Notes: generated by a model not told the origin, from the letters alone. A stretch of 58,288 bases of DNA from Gammaproteobacteria bacterium (GCA_017577365.1 PKRJ01000021.1:1-58288); one strand, 5' to 3'; counted from the first letter of the stretch, positions 26,032 through 35,759 are shown. A program made the numbers and translations.

Positions 26032-26730
26032 ATGTCGACGTCCGAGAAGCTGGTCGCGATCGTCGAGGACGAGATCGCGATTCGCGACAACTATGCCGCG
26101 GCCCTCAGGCGCCAGGGCTATCGCGTCGCCGGCTACTCGACGCGCAAGGAAGCGTTGGCGGCGTTCGAAGCACGCCTCCCCGATCTCGTGATCATCGACG
26201 TGAATCTCGGCGCCGAGATCGAAGGCGGCTTCGAGCTGTGCCGGACGCTGCGCGCGCGCTCCGCGACGCTGCCGATCATCTTCCTCACGGCACGCGAGAG
26301 CGAGCTCGATGCCGTCTCGGGCCTGCGCCTCGGCGCCGACGACTACCTGACGAAAAGGGTGAGCATCGAGCATCTGCTCGCGCGCGTCGCGGCGCTATTC
26401 CGCCGGATCGAGGCCCTGCAGGGCGGCAACGAATCCGAGCGCCTCGTGCGCGGCTCCCTATCGCTCGACCGCGACCGGATGACCGCGCACTGGAAGGACC
26501 GTCAGGTTCCGCTGACGCTGACCGAGTTCTGGGTCGTGCACGCGCTCGCCGTGCACCCAGGTCACGTGAAGAACCGCGAGCAGCTCATGCGCGCGGCGAA
26601 CGTCGTGCTGGACGACAGCAGCGTCACGTCGCAGATCAAGCGCATTCGTGCGAAATTCACGGCGATCGACCCGAATTTCTCCGCGATTCAGACCGTTTAC
26701 GGAATGGGTTATCGCTGGGAAGAGCAGTAG
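26032..26730 (+). CDS. PdsR-type response regulator (proteobacterial dedicated sortase system family)
   Basis: A 232-residue OmpR-like regulator with a receiver domain (1-120) with acidic pocket E12/D13, phospho-acceptor D56 (VIIDVNLG), T86 and K108, and a C-terminal winged helix (RQVPLTLTEFWVVHALAVHP to QTVYGMGYRWEE). The receiver sequence IEGGFELCRTLR, with LTARESELDAVSGLRLGADDYLTK, and the wing sequence recall the response regulator described for proteobacterial dedicated sortase systems (TIGR03787, from memory). It is preceded by AGGAGAG and follows the Nudix gene closely. The matching kinase type is found 15 kb away (41996-44137) and no sortase is present. Confidence 0.85.
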   Translation: MSTSEKLVAIVEDEIAIRDNYAAALRRQGYRVAGYSTRKEALAAFEARLPDLVIIDVNLGAEIEGGFELCRTLRARSATLPIIFLTARESELDAVSGLRLGADDYLTKRVSIEHLLARVAALFRRIEALQGGNESERLVRGSLSLDRDRMTAHWKDRQVPLTLTEFWVVHALAVHPGHVKNREQLMRAANVVLDDSSVTSQIKRIRAKFTAIDPNFSAIQTVYGMGYRWEEQ

Positions 26731-26759
26731 CGCTACCCCTTTCCGCGCTTCGGCGCACG

Positions 26760-26789
26760 TTGACGCAAACGTGCGACGTTTTTTATAGT
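26760..26789 (+). promoter_or_regulatory. Probable sigma-70 promoter of gltBD
   Basis: TTGACG (26760-26765), an 18-base spacer, then TATAGT (26784-26789): five and five of six consensus bases. The expected start near 26796 leaves a leader of about 160 nt before the gltB ATG. I recognise no riboswitch in that leader. Confidence 0.7.
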
Positions 26790-26958
26790 CGACGGTCGGC
26801 CCCTAAATCCGCTCAAGCTCTTTCGGTTGAGAGCTCCTCCGCGCGGATCACGAGGTTCGCGGCGCGGATCGATGCCGGATGCCCCCGGCAGTCAGCGCCG
26901 TCCCAGTTCGGACTGAAAAACCAGCATCCGCGGAGCGCGCGCTCCGCCAAGGAAAACC

Positions 26959-29900
26959 ATGACTCCACCTGAACAATATGAACACGGAGTGGCTGGCCCG
27001 TGCGCGTTTGCCGGGCGGCTAAAGGTCTGGCCTACTCAACGGCCGCGGGCGTACGGACTGTACCGCCCCGAAATGGAGCACGATAGCTGCGGCGTCGGCT
27101 TCGTTGCACACATAAAGGGCATTCGCAGCCATCAGATCGTTCAAGACGCCGAGCACCTCCTCTGCCGCATGGATCATCGCGGCGCCCGCGGCGCAGAACC
27201 GAATACCGGAGACGGCGCCGGTATTCTCACAGCACTCCCACACGAGTTCCTCGCGAAAGTCGCTCGAGATACGTTCGGCACCGATCTGCCCGAGCCCGGC
27301 CGTTACGGCGCGGGCGTCGTGTTCCTGCCGCAGGACGAGCGCGAGCGTGCGTTTTGCAAGGAGACCATCGCACGCATCTGCGAGGAAGAAGGTCAACGTC
27401 TCGTCGGCTGGCGCGTCGTGCCGGTCGATCCCGACGGCGCGAACCTCGGTAAGTCGGCCCGAGCGGCGCAACCGCACATCGAGCAACTCTTCATCGCGGC
27501 GAGTGAAGGCCTCGAGGGCGACGCGTTCGAGCGCAAGCTCTACCTGATTCGCAAGCGCGCGAGCCGCATCCTGCGCGGCGACGAGCGGCTCGCCGAGCGC
27601 CATTTGTTCTACGTTTGCAGCCTTTCGACGAAGGTCATGATCTACAAGGGCATGCTGACGCCCGCGCAGCTCACGACCTTCTATCCGGATCTCAAGGACC
27701 CGGACTACAAGTCGCATCTCGCGATGGTCCACTCGCGGTTCTCGACGAACACGTTTCCGAGCTGGGACCGCGCGCAGCCGAACCGCTTCATGTCGCACAA
27801 CGGCGAGATCAACACCGTGCGCGGCAACGTGAACTGGATGCGCGCCCGCGAGGGCATGGCGAAGTCCGATCTCTTCGGCGATCGCATCAAGGAGCTGTTC
27901 CCGATCGTCGAACCCGATTGCTCGGACTCGGGCATGTTCGACAACGTGCTCGAGTTCCTCCTGATGACCGGCCGCACGCTTCAGGAAGCCGTGATGATGA
28001 TGATTCCGGAAGCGTGGCAGAAAGACGATCTGATGCCGGCCAACAAGAAGGCCTTCTACGAGTTCCACTCGTGCATCATGGAACCGTGGGACGGCCCCGC
28101 GTCGATCGCGTTCACCGACGGCAAGTACATCGGCGCCGTGCTCGACCGAAACGGTCTACGGCCGAGCCGTTATTACCTCACGTTCGACGATCGCGTGATC
28201 ATGGCGAGCGAGGTCGGCGTCGTGCCCGTCGACCCGCGGAACGTCAAGGCGAAGGGCCGGCTCGAGCCCGGCAAGATGTTCCTGATCGACTTCGAGCAGG
28301 GCCGCCTCGTGCCCGACGAGGAGCTGAAGAACGACTTCGCGAATCGTCGCCCGTACGGCAAGTGGCTCGAAGAGCAACGGATCGCGCTGCGCGACGTCGT
28401 CGCGAAGAGCGGCGAGCGCCAGTACGACCCCGAGACGCTGATCCCGCGCATGCAGGCGTTCGGGTACACGACCGAGACGATGCAGTTCATGCTGCTGCCG
28501 CTCGTCAAGGAGATGCGCGATCCGATCGGCTCGATGGGCAACGACAGCGCGCTCGCGTGTCTCTCGGATCAGGCGCGATTGCCGTACGACTACTTCAAGC
28601 AGCTCTTCGCGCAGGTCACGAATCCGCCGATCGATTCGATCCGCGAAGAGGTCATCATGTCCCTCGAGTGCTATATCGGCCCCGAGGGCAATCTGCTCGA
28701 GACCGACGAGCGCCAGGCGCATCGCCTGAGGCTGCGTCATCCGATCCTGACGAACGAGGAGATGCAGGCGCTCAAGTCGCTCGACCATCGCGGCTGGCGC
28801 ACGGCGACGATCGACATCACGTACCCGCGTTCCGACACGCCCGGCGGGCTCGTGCGCGCGCTCGACCGGATCTGCGCCGAGGCCGAGCGCGCGATCGACG
28901 AAGGCTATAGCCTCATCGTGCTGTCGGACCGCGCCGTCGGTCCGGACCGGGTGCCGGTCAGCGCGCTGCTCGCGTGCGGCGCGGTGCACCATCATCTCGT
29001 CGCGCGCGCGAAGCGCACGCGCATCGGCATCCTCGTCGAGACCGGCGAGGCACGCGAGGTGCATCACCATTGCCTGCTCGTCGGCTACGGCGCCGACGGC
29101 ATCAATCCGTATCTCGCGTTCGAGGCGCTGTGGAAGGCGCGCGAGGACGGTCTCGTCGACGCGGATATCGGGCTCGTCGCCGCGTACCGCAAGGGCGTCG
29201 CGAAGGGGATGCTCAAGGTGATGGCGAAGATGGGCATCTCGACGCTGCAGTCCTACAAGGGTGCGCAGATCTTCGAGGCGCTCGGGCTCGACGACGAGGT
29301 CGTCGACCGCTGCTTCGCGGGCACGGTCAGCCGCCTGAAGGGCGTCGGCTTCGACGTGCTCGAGCAGGAGTCGCTGCGCCGCCACGCGCTCGGCTATCCG
29401 CAACGCGAAGAGGACAAGCTCACGGGCCTGCCGAACCCCGGCGAGTTCCACTGGCGCAGCGCCGGCGAGCGTCACGCGTGGGATCCGCAGGCGATCTTCA
29501 CGCTGCAGGTCGCGGCGCGCCGCAACAGCCGCGAGGCGTATCGCGAGTTCGCCGCGCACATGAACAAGCAGGCACGCGAGACGTGCACGCTGCGCGGCCT
29601 CCTCGACTTCAAGTACGGCGTCGCGGGACCGCCGGTCCCGCTCGACGAGGTCGAGCCCGCGAGCGAGATCGTGAAGCGCTTCTGCACGGGCGCGATGAGC
29701 TTCGGCTCGATCTCGGCCGAGGCGCACGAGACGCTCGCGATCGCGATGAACCGCATCGGCGGCAAGAGCAATACCGGCGAGGGCGGCGAGGATCCGGCGC
29801 GCTTCGAGCCGTTGCCGTCGGGCGATTCGCGCCGCTCGGCGATCAAGCAGGTCGCGTCGGGCCGCTTCGGCGTCACGATCTGGTATCTCGCGAACGCCGA

Positions 29901-31614
29901 CGAGCTGCAGATCAAGATGGCGCAGGGCGCAAAGCCCGGCGAGGGCGGCGAGCTGCCCGGCCGCAAGGTCGACGAGGTCATCGCGCGCACGCGTTACTCG
30001 ACGCCGGGCGTGGGCCTCATCAGCCCGCCTCCGCACCACGACATCTATTCGATCGAGGATCTCGCGCAGCTGATCCACGACTTGAAGAACGCGAATCCCG
30101 AGGCGCGGATCAGCGTGAAGCTGGTCTCCGAGGTCGGCGTCGGCACGATCGCGGCGGGCGTCGTGAAGGCGCACGCGGATCACGTGCTGATCTCCGGCGA
30201 TACGGGCGGCACCGGCGCGTCGCCGCTCACGAGCATCAAGCACGCGGGGCTGCCGTGGGAGCTCGGTCTCGCGGAGACGCACCAGACGCTCGTGATGAAC
30301 GACCTGCGCAGCCGCACCGTGCTGCAGACCGACGGAGGGCTCCGCACCGGCCGCGACGTCGTGATCGCCGCGCTCCTCGGCGCCGAGGAATTCGGCTTCT
30401 CGACGGCGCCGTTGATCGCGCTCGGCTGCATCATGATGCGCAAGTGTCACTTGAACACTTGCCCCGTCGGCATCGCGACGCAGGATCCCGTGCTCCGCAA
30501 GAAGTTCGCGGGGCAGCCGGAGCACGTCGTGAACTATCTGTTCATGGTCGCGGAGGAAGCGCGCGAGATCATGGCGCAGCTCGGCTTCCGCCGCATCGTC
30601 GACATGATCGGCCGCGTCGACGTGCTCGAGCCGCGTAACGCGCTCGATCACTGGAAGATCAAGCATCTCGATCTGTCGCCGTTGCTCGCGCCGGCGCAGA
30701 AGCCGCACGAGAACGCGGGCGTGTACTGCACGATGAAGCAGGATCACGGCCTGAACCTCGCGCTCGACAATCGTCTGATCGAGATGGCCCGCCCGGCGAT
30801 CGAGCGGGGCGAGAAAGTGCGCATCGAGCTGCCGATCGTGAACACGAACCGCACCGTCGGCACGATGCTGAGCTACACGCTCGTGAAAAAGTGGGGCGAG
30901 CGCGGGCTTCCGCCGGACACGATCCACATCAAGCTGCGCGGCTCGGCCGGGCAGAGCTTCGGCGCGTTCCTGGCGAAGGGCATCACGCTCGAGCTCGAAG
31001 GCGACAGCAACGACTACGTCGGCAAGGGCCTCTCCGGCGGCCGGCTGATCATCTACCCGCCGCGCGAAAGCCGCTTCAAGGCGGAGGAGAACGTGCTGAT
31101 CGGCAACGTCGCGCTGTACGGCGCCACCGGCGGACGCGCGTTCTTCCGCGGCCGCTCGGCCGAGCGCTTCTGCGTGCGTAACAGCGGCGCGCGCGCGGTC
31201 GTCGAAGGCGTCGGCGACCACGGCTGCGAGTACATGACGGGCGGGCGCGCGGTGATCCTCGGCCCCACCGGCCGCAACTTCGCGGCCGGCATGTCGGGCG
31301 GCATCGCGTACGTCTGGGATCCGCGCGGCGATTTCGAGTCGCGCTGCAATCTCGGCACGGTAGGGCTCGAGGCGGTCGAGGAGGACGAGGACATCGCCGA
31401 GCTTCGCGAGCTGATCGAGCTGCATCACGAGTACACGGGCTCGACCGTGGCGGCGCGCATCCTCGACGCGTGGCCGAGGGTGCTCGGCGAGTTCGTCAAG
31501 GTCATGCCGACCGACTACAAGCGCGTGCTCGCGGAGCGAAAGCGCCACGACGAAGAAGTGGAAGCCGCCGTGAGAGACGACGAGACCACGACCTTCGTCG
31601 CGCTCGGCAGCTGA
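26959..31614 (+). CDS. gltB: Glutamate synthase (NADPH) large subunit
   Basis: Transfers the amide of glutamine to 2-oxoglutarate, giving two glutamates; it partners GltD. The 1551-residue precursor carries a 43-residue propeptide, after which Cys44 (HDSCGVGFVAHIKG) becomes the N-terminal nucleophile of the glutaminase domain (to about 430). The central domain follows, then the FMN-binding synthase barrel (about 850-1250) with the 3Fe-4S cysteines in CIMMRKCHLNTCPVGIAT, and the C-terminal GXGXG beta-helix (about 1300-1500; GLSGGRLIIYP, GATGGRAFFRGR, MTGGRAVILGPTGRNFAAGM). AAGGA lies 5 bases before the ATG. gltD follows after 13 bases. Confidence 0.98.
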   Translation: MTPPEQYEHGVAGPCAFAGRLKVWPTQRPRAYGLYRPEMEHDSCGVGFVAHIKGIRSHQIVQDAEHLLCRMDHRGARGAEPNTGDGAGILTALPHEFLAKVARDTFGTDLPEPGRYGAGVVFLPQDERERAFCKETIARICEEEGQRLVGWRVVPVDPDGANLGKSARAAQPHIEQLFIAASEGLEGDAFERKLYLIRKRASRILRGDERLAERHLFYVCSLSTKVMIYKGMLTPAQLTTFYPDLKDPDYKSHLAMVHSRFSTNTFPSWDRAQPNRFMSHNGEINTVRGNVNWMRAREGMAKSDLFGDRIKELFPIVEPDCSDSGMFDNVLEFLLMTGRTLQEAVMMMIPEAWQKDDLMPANKKAFYEFHSCIMEPWDGPASIAFTDGKYIGAVLDRNGLRPSRYYLTFDDRVIMASEVGVVPVDPRNVKAKGRLEPGKMFLIDFEQGRLVPDEELKNDFANRRPYGKWLEEQRIALRDVVAKSGERQYDPETLIPRMQAFGYTTETMQFMLLPLVKEMRDPIGSMGNDSALACLSDQARLPYDYFKQLFAQVTNPPIDSIREEVIMSLECYIGPEGNLLETDERQAHRLRLRHPILTNEEMQALKSLDHRGWRTATIDITYPRSDTPGGLVRALDRICAEAERAIDEGYSLIVLSDRAVGPDRVPVSALLACGAVHHHLVARAKRTRIGILVETGEAREVHHHCLLVGYGADGINPYLAFEALWKAREDGLVDADIGLVAAYRKGVAKGMLKVMAKMGISTLQSYKGAQIFEALGLDDEVVDRCFAGTVSRLKGVGFDVLEQESLRRHALGYPQREEDKLTGLPNPGEFHWRSAGERHAWDPQAIFTLQVAARRNSREAYREFAAHMNKQARETCTLRGLLDFKYGVAGPPVPLDEVEPASEIVKRFCTGAMSFGSISAEAHETLAIAMNRIGGKSNTGEGGEDPARFEPLPSGDSRRSAIKQVASGRFGVTIWYLANADELQIKMAQGAKPGEGGELPGRKVDEVIARTRYSTPGVGLISPPPHHDIYSIEDLAQLIHDLKNANPEARISVKLVSEVGVGTIAAGVVKAHADHVLISGDTGGTGASPLTSIKHAGLPWELGLAETHQTLVMNDLRSRTVLQTDGGLRTGRDVVIAALLGAEEFGFSTAPLIALGCIMMRKCHLNTCPVGIATQDPVLRKKFAGQPEHVVNYLFMVAEEAREIMAQLGFRRIVDMIGRVDVLEPRNALDHWKIKHLDLSPLLAPAQKPHENAGVYCTMKQDHGLNLALDNRLIEMARPAIERGEKVRIELPIVNTNRTVGTMLSYTLVKKWGERGLPPDTIHIKLRGSAGQSFGAFLAKGITLELEGDSNDYVGKGLSGGRLIIYPPRESRFKAEENVLIGNVALYGATGGRAFFRGRSAERFCVRNSGARAVVEGVGDHGCEYMTGGRAVILGPTGRNFAAGMSGGIAYVWDPRGDFESRCNLGTVGLEAVEEDEDIAELRELIELHHEYTGSTVAARILDAWPRVLGEFVKVMPTDYKRVLAERKRHDEEVEAAVRDDETTTFVALGS

Positions 31615-31627
31615 CGGAGAGCCTCCA

Positions 31628-33109
31628 ATGGGCAAGCATACGGGTTTCATGGAATACCCGCGTAAGGCCGTGCCTTACCGGGACGCGAAAGAGCGCATCG
31701 GCGACTTCGAAGAGATCTTCACGCCGGCGAGCGAGGAGCATCTTCGCATCCAGGGCGCGCGCTGCATGGATTGCGGCGTGCCGTTCTGCCAGTCGGCGAA
31801 CGGCTGTCCGATCGACAACCTGATCCCGGAGTGGAACGATCTCGTCTACAACGGCCGCTGGCGCGAAGCGCTCGATCGCCTGCATAGGACGAACAACTTC
31901 CCGGAGTTCACCGGGCGCGCGTGCCCCGCGCCGTGCGAAGGCGCATGCGTGCTCGGCATCACCGACCCGCCGGTCACGATCAAGAACATCGAGAACGCGA
32001 TCATCGAGAGAGGCTGGGCCGAGGGCTGGGTGAAGCCGAGCCGTCCGAAGGAACGCACCGGTAAGCGGGTTGCGATCATCGGCTCGGGGCCGGCGGGCCT
32101 CGCGGCGGCCGACCAGCTCAACAAGGCCGGGCATTCGGTCACGGTGTACGAGCGCGCGGACCGGATCGGCGGTCTCTTGATGTACGGCATCCCGAACATG
32201 AAGCTCGACAAGCGCGTCGTCGATCGACGCGTCGATCTGCTGCGCGAGTCGGGCATCGAGTTCGTCACGAATGCGGACGTCGGGCGCAACGTCGATCCGA
32301 AGGAGATCGCGAGCAAGTTCGACGCGGTGCTGCTCGCGACCGGCGCGACGCGGCCGCGCGACCTGCCGATTCCCGGGCGCGAGCTCGCGGGGATCCACTT
32401 CGCGATGGAGTTCCTGACGGCGAACACGAAGCGGCTCCTCGACGGCCGCGCCGAGCGCGACTTCATCGACGCGAAGGACAAGAACGTGCTCGTGATCGGC
32501 GGCGGCGATACCGGCGCCGACTGCATCGGCACGGCGCTTCGGCACGGGTGCCGGAGCGTGATCAACCTCGAGCTCCTGGACGCGCCGCCCCCGACGCGAG
32601 CGCCGGACAATCCGTGGCCGTTGTGGCCGAAGATCCTGCGCACCGACTACGCGCACGAGGAAGCGATCGCGAAGTTCGGCGCCGATCCTCGCAATTACGC
32701 GATCGTGTCGAAGCGCTTCATCGACGACGGCTCGGGACGCGTCCGCGCGGTCGAGACGCAGCGCATCGAATGGCGCACGAACGGCGGCCGGCCGCAGATG
32801 AAGGAGATCGAAGGCACGCTGCAGGAGTTCGACGCCGATCTCGTGCTGCTCGCGATGGGCTTCGTCGGTCCCGAGAGCTATGTCGCCGAGGCGCTCGGCG
32901 TCGAGCTCGACGAGCGCACGAACTATCGCGCAGCGCATGGCGATTTCCGCACGAGCGTGCCGGGCGTCTTCGCCGCCGGCGACTGCCGCCGGGGTCAATC
33001 GCTCGTCGTTTGGGCGATCAACGAGGGCCGCGGCGCGGCGCGCGCGATCGACCTCTATCTGCGGGGCACGACGCGGCTGCCCGCGCCCGGCATTTCGCTG
33101 GGCGTGTAG
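31628..33109 (+). CDS. gltD: Glutamate synthase (NADPH) small subunit
   Basis: Takes electrons from NADPH through FAD and 4Fe-4S clusters to GltB. The 493-residue protein has an N-terminal cluster-binding region (CMDCGVPFCQSANGCPIDN; CPAPCEGACVLGI), an FAD Rossmann motif VAIIGSGPAGLAAADQL, a second dinucleotide motif VLVIGGGDTGADCIG for NADPH, and the C-terminal GVFAAGDCRRGQSLVVWAINEGR. GGAGAGCC precedes the ATG. It completes the gltBD operon and converges with the SDR gene 16 bases downstream. Full-length and intact. Confidence 0.98.
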   Translation: MGKHTGFMEYPRKAVPYRDAKERIGDFEEIFTPASEEHLRIQGARCMDCGVPFCQSANGCPIDNLIPEWNDLVYNGRWREALDRLHRTNNFPEFTGRACPAPCEGACVLGITDPPVTIKNIENAIIERGWAEGWVKPSRPKERTGKRVAIIGSGPAGLAAADQLNKAGHSVTVYERADRIGGLLMYGIPNMKLDKRVVDRRVDLLRESGIEFVTNADVGRNVDPKEIASKFDAVLLATGATRPRDLPIPGRELAGIHFAMEFLTANTKRLLDGRAERDFIDAKDKNVLVIGGGDTGADCIGTALRHGCRSVINLELLDAPPPTRAPDNPWPLWPKILRTDYAHEEAIAKFGADPRNYAIVSKRFIDDGSGRVRAVETQRIEWRTNGGRPQMKEIEGTLQEFDADLVLLAMGFVGPESYVAEALGVELDERTNYRAAHGDFRTSVPGVFAAGDCRRGQSLVVWAINEGRGAARAIDLYLRGTTRLPAPGISLGV

Positions 33110-33125
33110 GTTTCGACGATCGAGG

Positions 33126-33827
33126 TCACCATTTCTCGCGGAATGGCCTGACCTCGATCTCGAACGACCACGCCGAGCGCGGCTGCTTCGCGAGCCACAC
33201 GGCGCTCGCGGCCATGTCGACGGGTTTCAGGAAGAAGTCGTCCGGCTCGTTCGGCATCCGTTCGCGCGTCCGCGGCAAGTCGACGACCGCGTCGATGACG
33301 ATCAGGGCCACGTGAATCCCGTGCGGCCAGAGGCTCTTCGCCATCGATTCGGCGAGGCTGCGCTGGGCCGCCTTCGCCGGCGCGAACGCTGCGGTGCCCG
33401 GTGCGCCGCGGCGTGATGCGGTCGCGCCGATGAAGATGATCACGCCCCGCCCCGCCGCCTTCATCGCCGGGATGACCTCCCGGCTCGCCGCGAAGGCGCC
33501 ATACGCGTTGACCCTCCATGCGGCCTCGAAGTCCCGAAGGCCGACGCTCTCGACGTCGCCCCAGACTCCGGAGCCCGCGTTGTAAATCAGCGTCGTCGGG
33601 TCGCCCATCTCCGCGCGGATCAGGCCGAAGGCTTCGGCTATCGAAGCCGAATCCGCGGCATCACAGGCGTAGGCGCGGGCATCCGGCAGCTCTTTGGCCA
33701 GCTTGCTCGTGAAGTCGGTGCGCCGCGCGAGCAATGCGACGGCCGCTCCCTCGTTCGCGAAGGCGCGCGCCAATGCGGCGCCGTTCCCTTCTCCCACCCC
33801 GACGACGGCACATACGGGTTTACTCAT
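33126..33827 (-). CDS. Short-chain dehydrogenase/reductase-family protein lacking the catalytic Tyr
   Basis: A 233-residue Rossmann-fold protein. The N-terminal strand and glycine turn VVGVGEGNGAALARAFANEG bind the dinucleotide, and NAG appears as IYNAGSG. At the active site the usual S-x(n)-YxxxK is read as GATASRRGAPGTAAFAPAK, with Phe in place of Tyr while the Lys is kept. Such Phe-containing SDRs exist as a recurring subgroup, but classical oxidoreductase activity is doubtful. AAAGGGAG precedes the ATG at 33827. It shares its strand with the MFS pump upstream. Substrate and partner are unknown. Confidence 0.85.
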   Translation of the reverse strand: MSKPVCAVVGVGEGNGAALARAFANEGAAVALLARRTDFTSKLAKELPDARAYACDAADSASIAEAFGLIRAEMGDPTTLIYNAGSGVWGDVESVGLRDFEAAWRVNAYGAFAASREVIPAMKAAGRGVIIFIGATASRRGAPGTAAFAPAKAAQRSLAESMAKSLWPHGIHVALIVIDAVVDLPRTRERMPNEPDDFFLKPVDMAASAVWLAKQPRSAWSFEIEVRPFREKW

Positions 33828-33843
33828 GATTCGCTCCCTTTCT

Positions 33844-33984
33844 TCACTCCGCTTCGTCGCCCGTGAACGGCACGAACGCGACGGACAGCACGTCGCGCTC
33901 CGTGTTGTTGCCCATGGCGCCCTTCTCGAGGACGCGCAGCGACGGCGTCGCGGCCGCCGTCAGGCCTCGGGGTTCACGGTGCAC
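33844..33984 (-). other. Possible gene remnant or small ORF between the MFS pump and the SDR gene
   Basis: On the minus strand a 46-codon frame from GTG (33984) to TGA (33844-33846) ends VLEKGAMGNNTERDVLSVAF then VPFTGDEAE. This has a protein-like, non-arginine-rich composition unlike the shadow frames around it. It lies in the same frame as the MFS gene, directly beyond that gene's TAA. I do not recognise the family. It could be the tail of a deleted gene, a genuine small protein, or an extension reachable only by stop-codon readthrough. Confidence 0.3.
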
Positions 33985-33990
33985 CCACCT

Positions 33991-35592
33991 TTACACGCCT
34001 GACCGGCCTTCGCCGCTGCGGCGACCGATCGTCGCCCACGCGCAGGCGCTGCTCGCGAGCGCGAAGCCCGCGGCGATGAGCATCACGATGCGGAAACTCG
34101 CGATGAACGATTCGTCGAGCACGCGCGCGATGCAGTCCCGCTCGGCGCCGGTGATCGCCGGCGGCACCGCGGCCTCGGCGAGCTTGGACGCCTGCGCCTC
34201 GAGCGCCTCGCGTTGCTCGGCCGGCATCTCGAGCGCCGCCGAGCGCTCGTCGATCGCCGCGCCGAACGCGCCGACCGCGATCGCGCCGAGAATCGCCACG
34301 GCAAGGAGACCCGCGACTCTCGCGACCGCGTTGTTGATGCCGGAAGCGATGCCGGCATGGCTTTCGTCGACCGCGCTCATCACCGTCGTCGTGAGCGGCG
34401 CCACGCTCAGCGTCATGCCGAAGCCGAGCACCAACGTGGCCGGGAAGAACGTCGTCCAATAGGAGCCGCCGATCCCGGGCACGGCAAGGAGGACGAGCCC
34501 TCCCGCCACGATCGACGGGCCGACGACGAGCGGCTTCCGCGCGCCGTAGCGCTCGACGAGGCTGCCCGACCACCGCGACAGCCCGCCCATGATCAACGAG
34601 AAAGGCAGCAACGCCGCGCCCGCGAGCGCCGCGGAGTAGCCCTGCACGCGGATGAGATTGAACGGCAGAAAGAAGAGCGCGCCGCCCAACGCGAAGTAGA
34701 GCAGCAGCGTCATACCGTTCGCGCCGCTGAACGCGCGCGAGCGGAAGAGGCGGAGCGGCATCATCGGCTCCGCGGCGCGCGCCTCGTGAGCGAGGAACGC
34801 GGCCGACACGAGCCCGCCGAACGCGAGCGGCCCCCATACCGCCGGATCGGTGAACGCGTGCTCCGACGCCGCGGTCAGCCCGTACGCGAGACCCGCCAGT
34901 CCGCCGATCGCGAGGAGGCCGCCTCGCCAGTCGACCGCGCCCGCTTCGTCGGCGCGGCTCTCTGGCACGTGCGCACGGCTGACCACGATGGCGGAGAGCG
35001 CAAGCGGCACATTGATGAAGAAGATCGCACGCCACGACCATGCATCCACGAGCCAGCCGCCGAGCACAGGCCCGAGCGCGGTCGTGAGCGCGGAGAATCC
35101 GGCCCATGTGCCGATCGCGCGGCCCCGCTCGTTCTCCGGGAAAGACGCGCCGATGATCGCGAGGCTCGACGGCACGAGCATCGCGCCGCCGATCCCCTGG
35201 AGCGCACGCATCGCGACCAGCGTGCCGACGTTCGGCGCGAGGCCGCAGCCGACGGAAGCCACCGCGAACAGCGCGAGGCCCGCGACGAAGACGCGTCGCC
35301 GGCCGAAGCGGTCGGCGGCCGCTCCGCCGACGAGAATCAACGCACCGAGCATCAGCAGGTATCCGTTGGCGATCCATTGCGCGCCGCGCACCGTCGTGCC
35401 GAGCTCGGCCTGCATCACCGGCAGCGCAATGCCGACGACGGAGCCGTCGATGAACGCGATGCTCGAGCCCAGGATCGTTGCCGCGAGCACCCACGGACGT
35501 GCGGCCGGCGGCGCGCCGCGGCTCTCTCGAGCCGCGGTCCGGATGATGCCTTCGTCGCAAGGCGGACGGACGAAGCTCGGTATCGGGGCCAT
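33991..35592 (-). CDS. MFS multidrug efflux transporter, DHA2 (EmrB/QacA) family
   Basis: A 533-residue inner-membrane drug/proton antiporter with about 14 hydrophobic segments. Family marks are SSIAFIDGSVVGIALPVMQ in helix 1, the loop 2-3 motif GGAAADRFGRRRVFV (motif A) and helix-5 motif C LGPVLGGWLVDAWSWRAIFF. A periplasmic or cytosolic loop near the C-terminus (SAALEMPAEQREALEAQASK) precedes the last helix. ATG at 35592. There is no EmrA-type adaptor and no TetR regulator adjacent, so it probably works alone. The SDR gene follows on the same strand. Confidence 0.92.
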   Translation of the reverse strand: MAPIPSFVRPPCDEGIIRTAARESRGAPPAARPWVLAATILGSSIAFIDGSVVGIALPVMQAELGTTVRGAQWIANGYLLMLGALILVGGAAADRFGRRRVFVAGLALFAVASVGCGLAPNVGTLVAMRALQGIGGAMLVPSSLAIIGASFPENERGRAIGTWAGFSALTTALGPVLGGWLVDAWSWRAIFFINVPLALSAIVVSRAHVPESRADEAGAVDWRGGLLAIGGLAGLAYGLTAASEHAFTDPAVWGPLAFGGLVSAAFLAHEARAAEPMMPLRLFRSRAFSGANGMTLLLYFALGGALFFLPFNLIRVQGYSAALAGAALLPFSLIMGGLSRWSGSLVERYGARKPLVVGPSIVAGGLVLLAVPGIGGSYWTTFFPATLVLGFGMTLSVAPLTTTVMSAVDESHAGIASGINNAVARVAGLLAVAILGAIAVGAFGAAIDERSAALEMPAEQREALEAQASKLAEAAVPPAITGAERDCIARVLDESFIASFRIVMLIAAGFALASSACAWATIGRRSGEGRSGV

Positions 35593-35759
35593 CGTGAGTC
35601 GGGCCGCTACAATGCGCGTATGAAGCGCACGCGAAACGTCGGGGTGCTCGTGCGGAGAGCACGTTCCATGCCACGTCGAGCGTCGTCGCGTCGCGCCGGC
35701 CCGCGGAGCGGCCGTTCGCGGGCTGGCACGCGCCCGTCGAAGGCGTACCGGGAGGTGCC

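Noticed and set aside
28156..31650. A 1164-codon open frame on the minus strand opposite gltB
   Set aside because: It is the antisense shadow of a highly conserved gene in GC-rich DNA; its translation is Arg/Asp/His-rich with no family motif.
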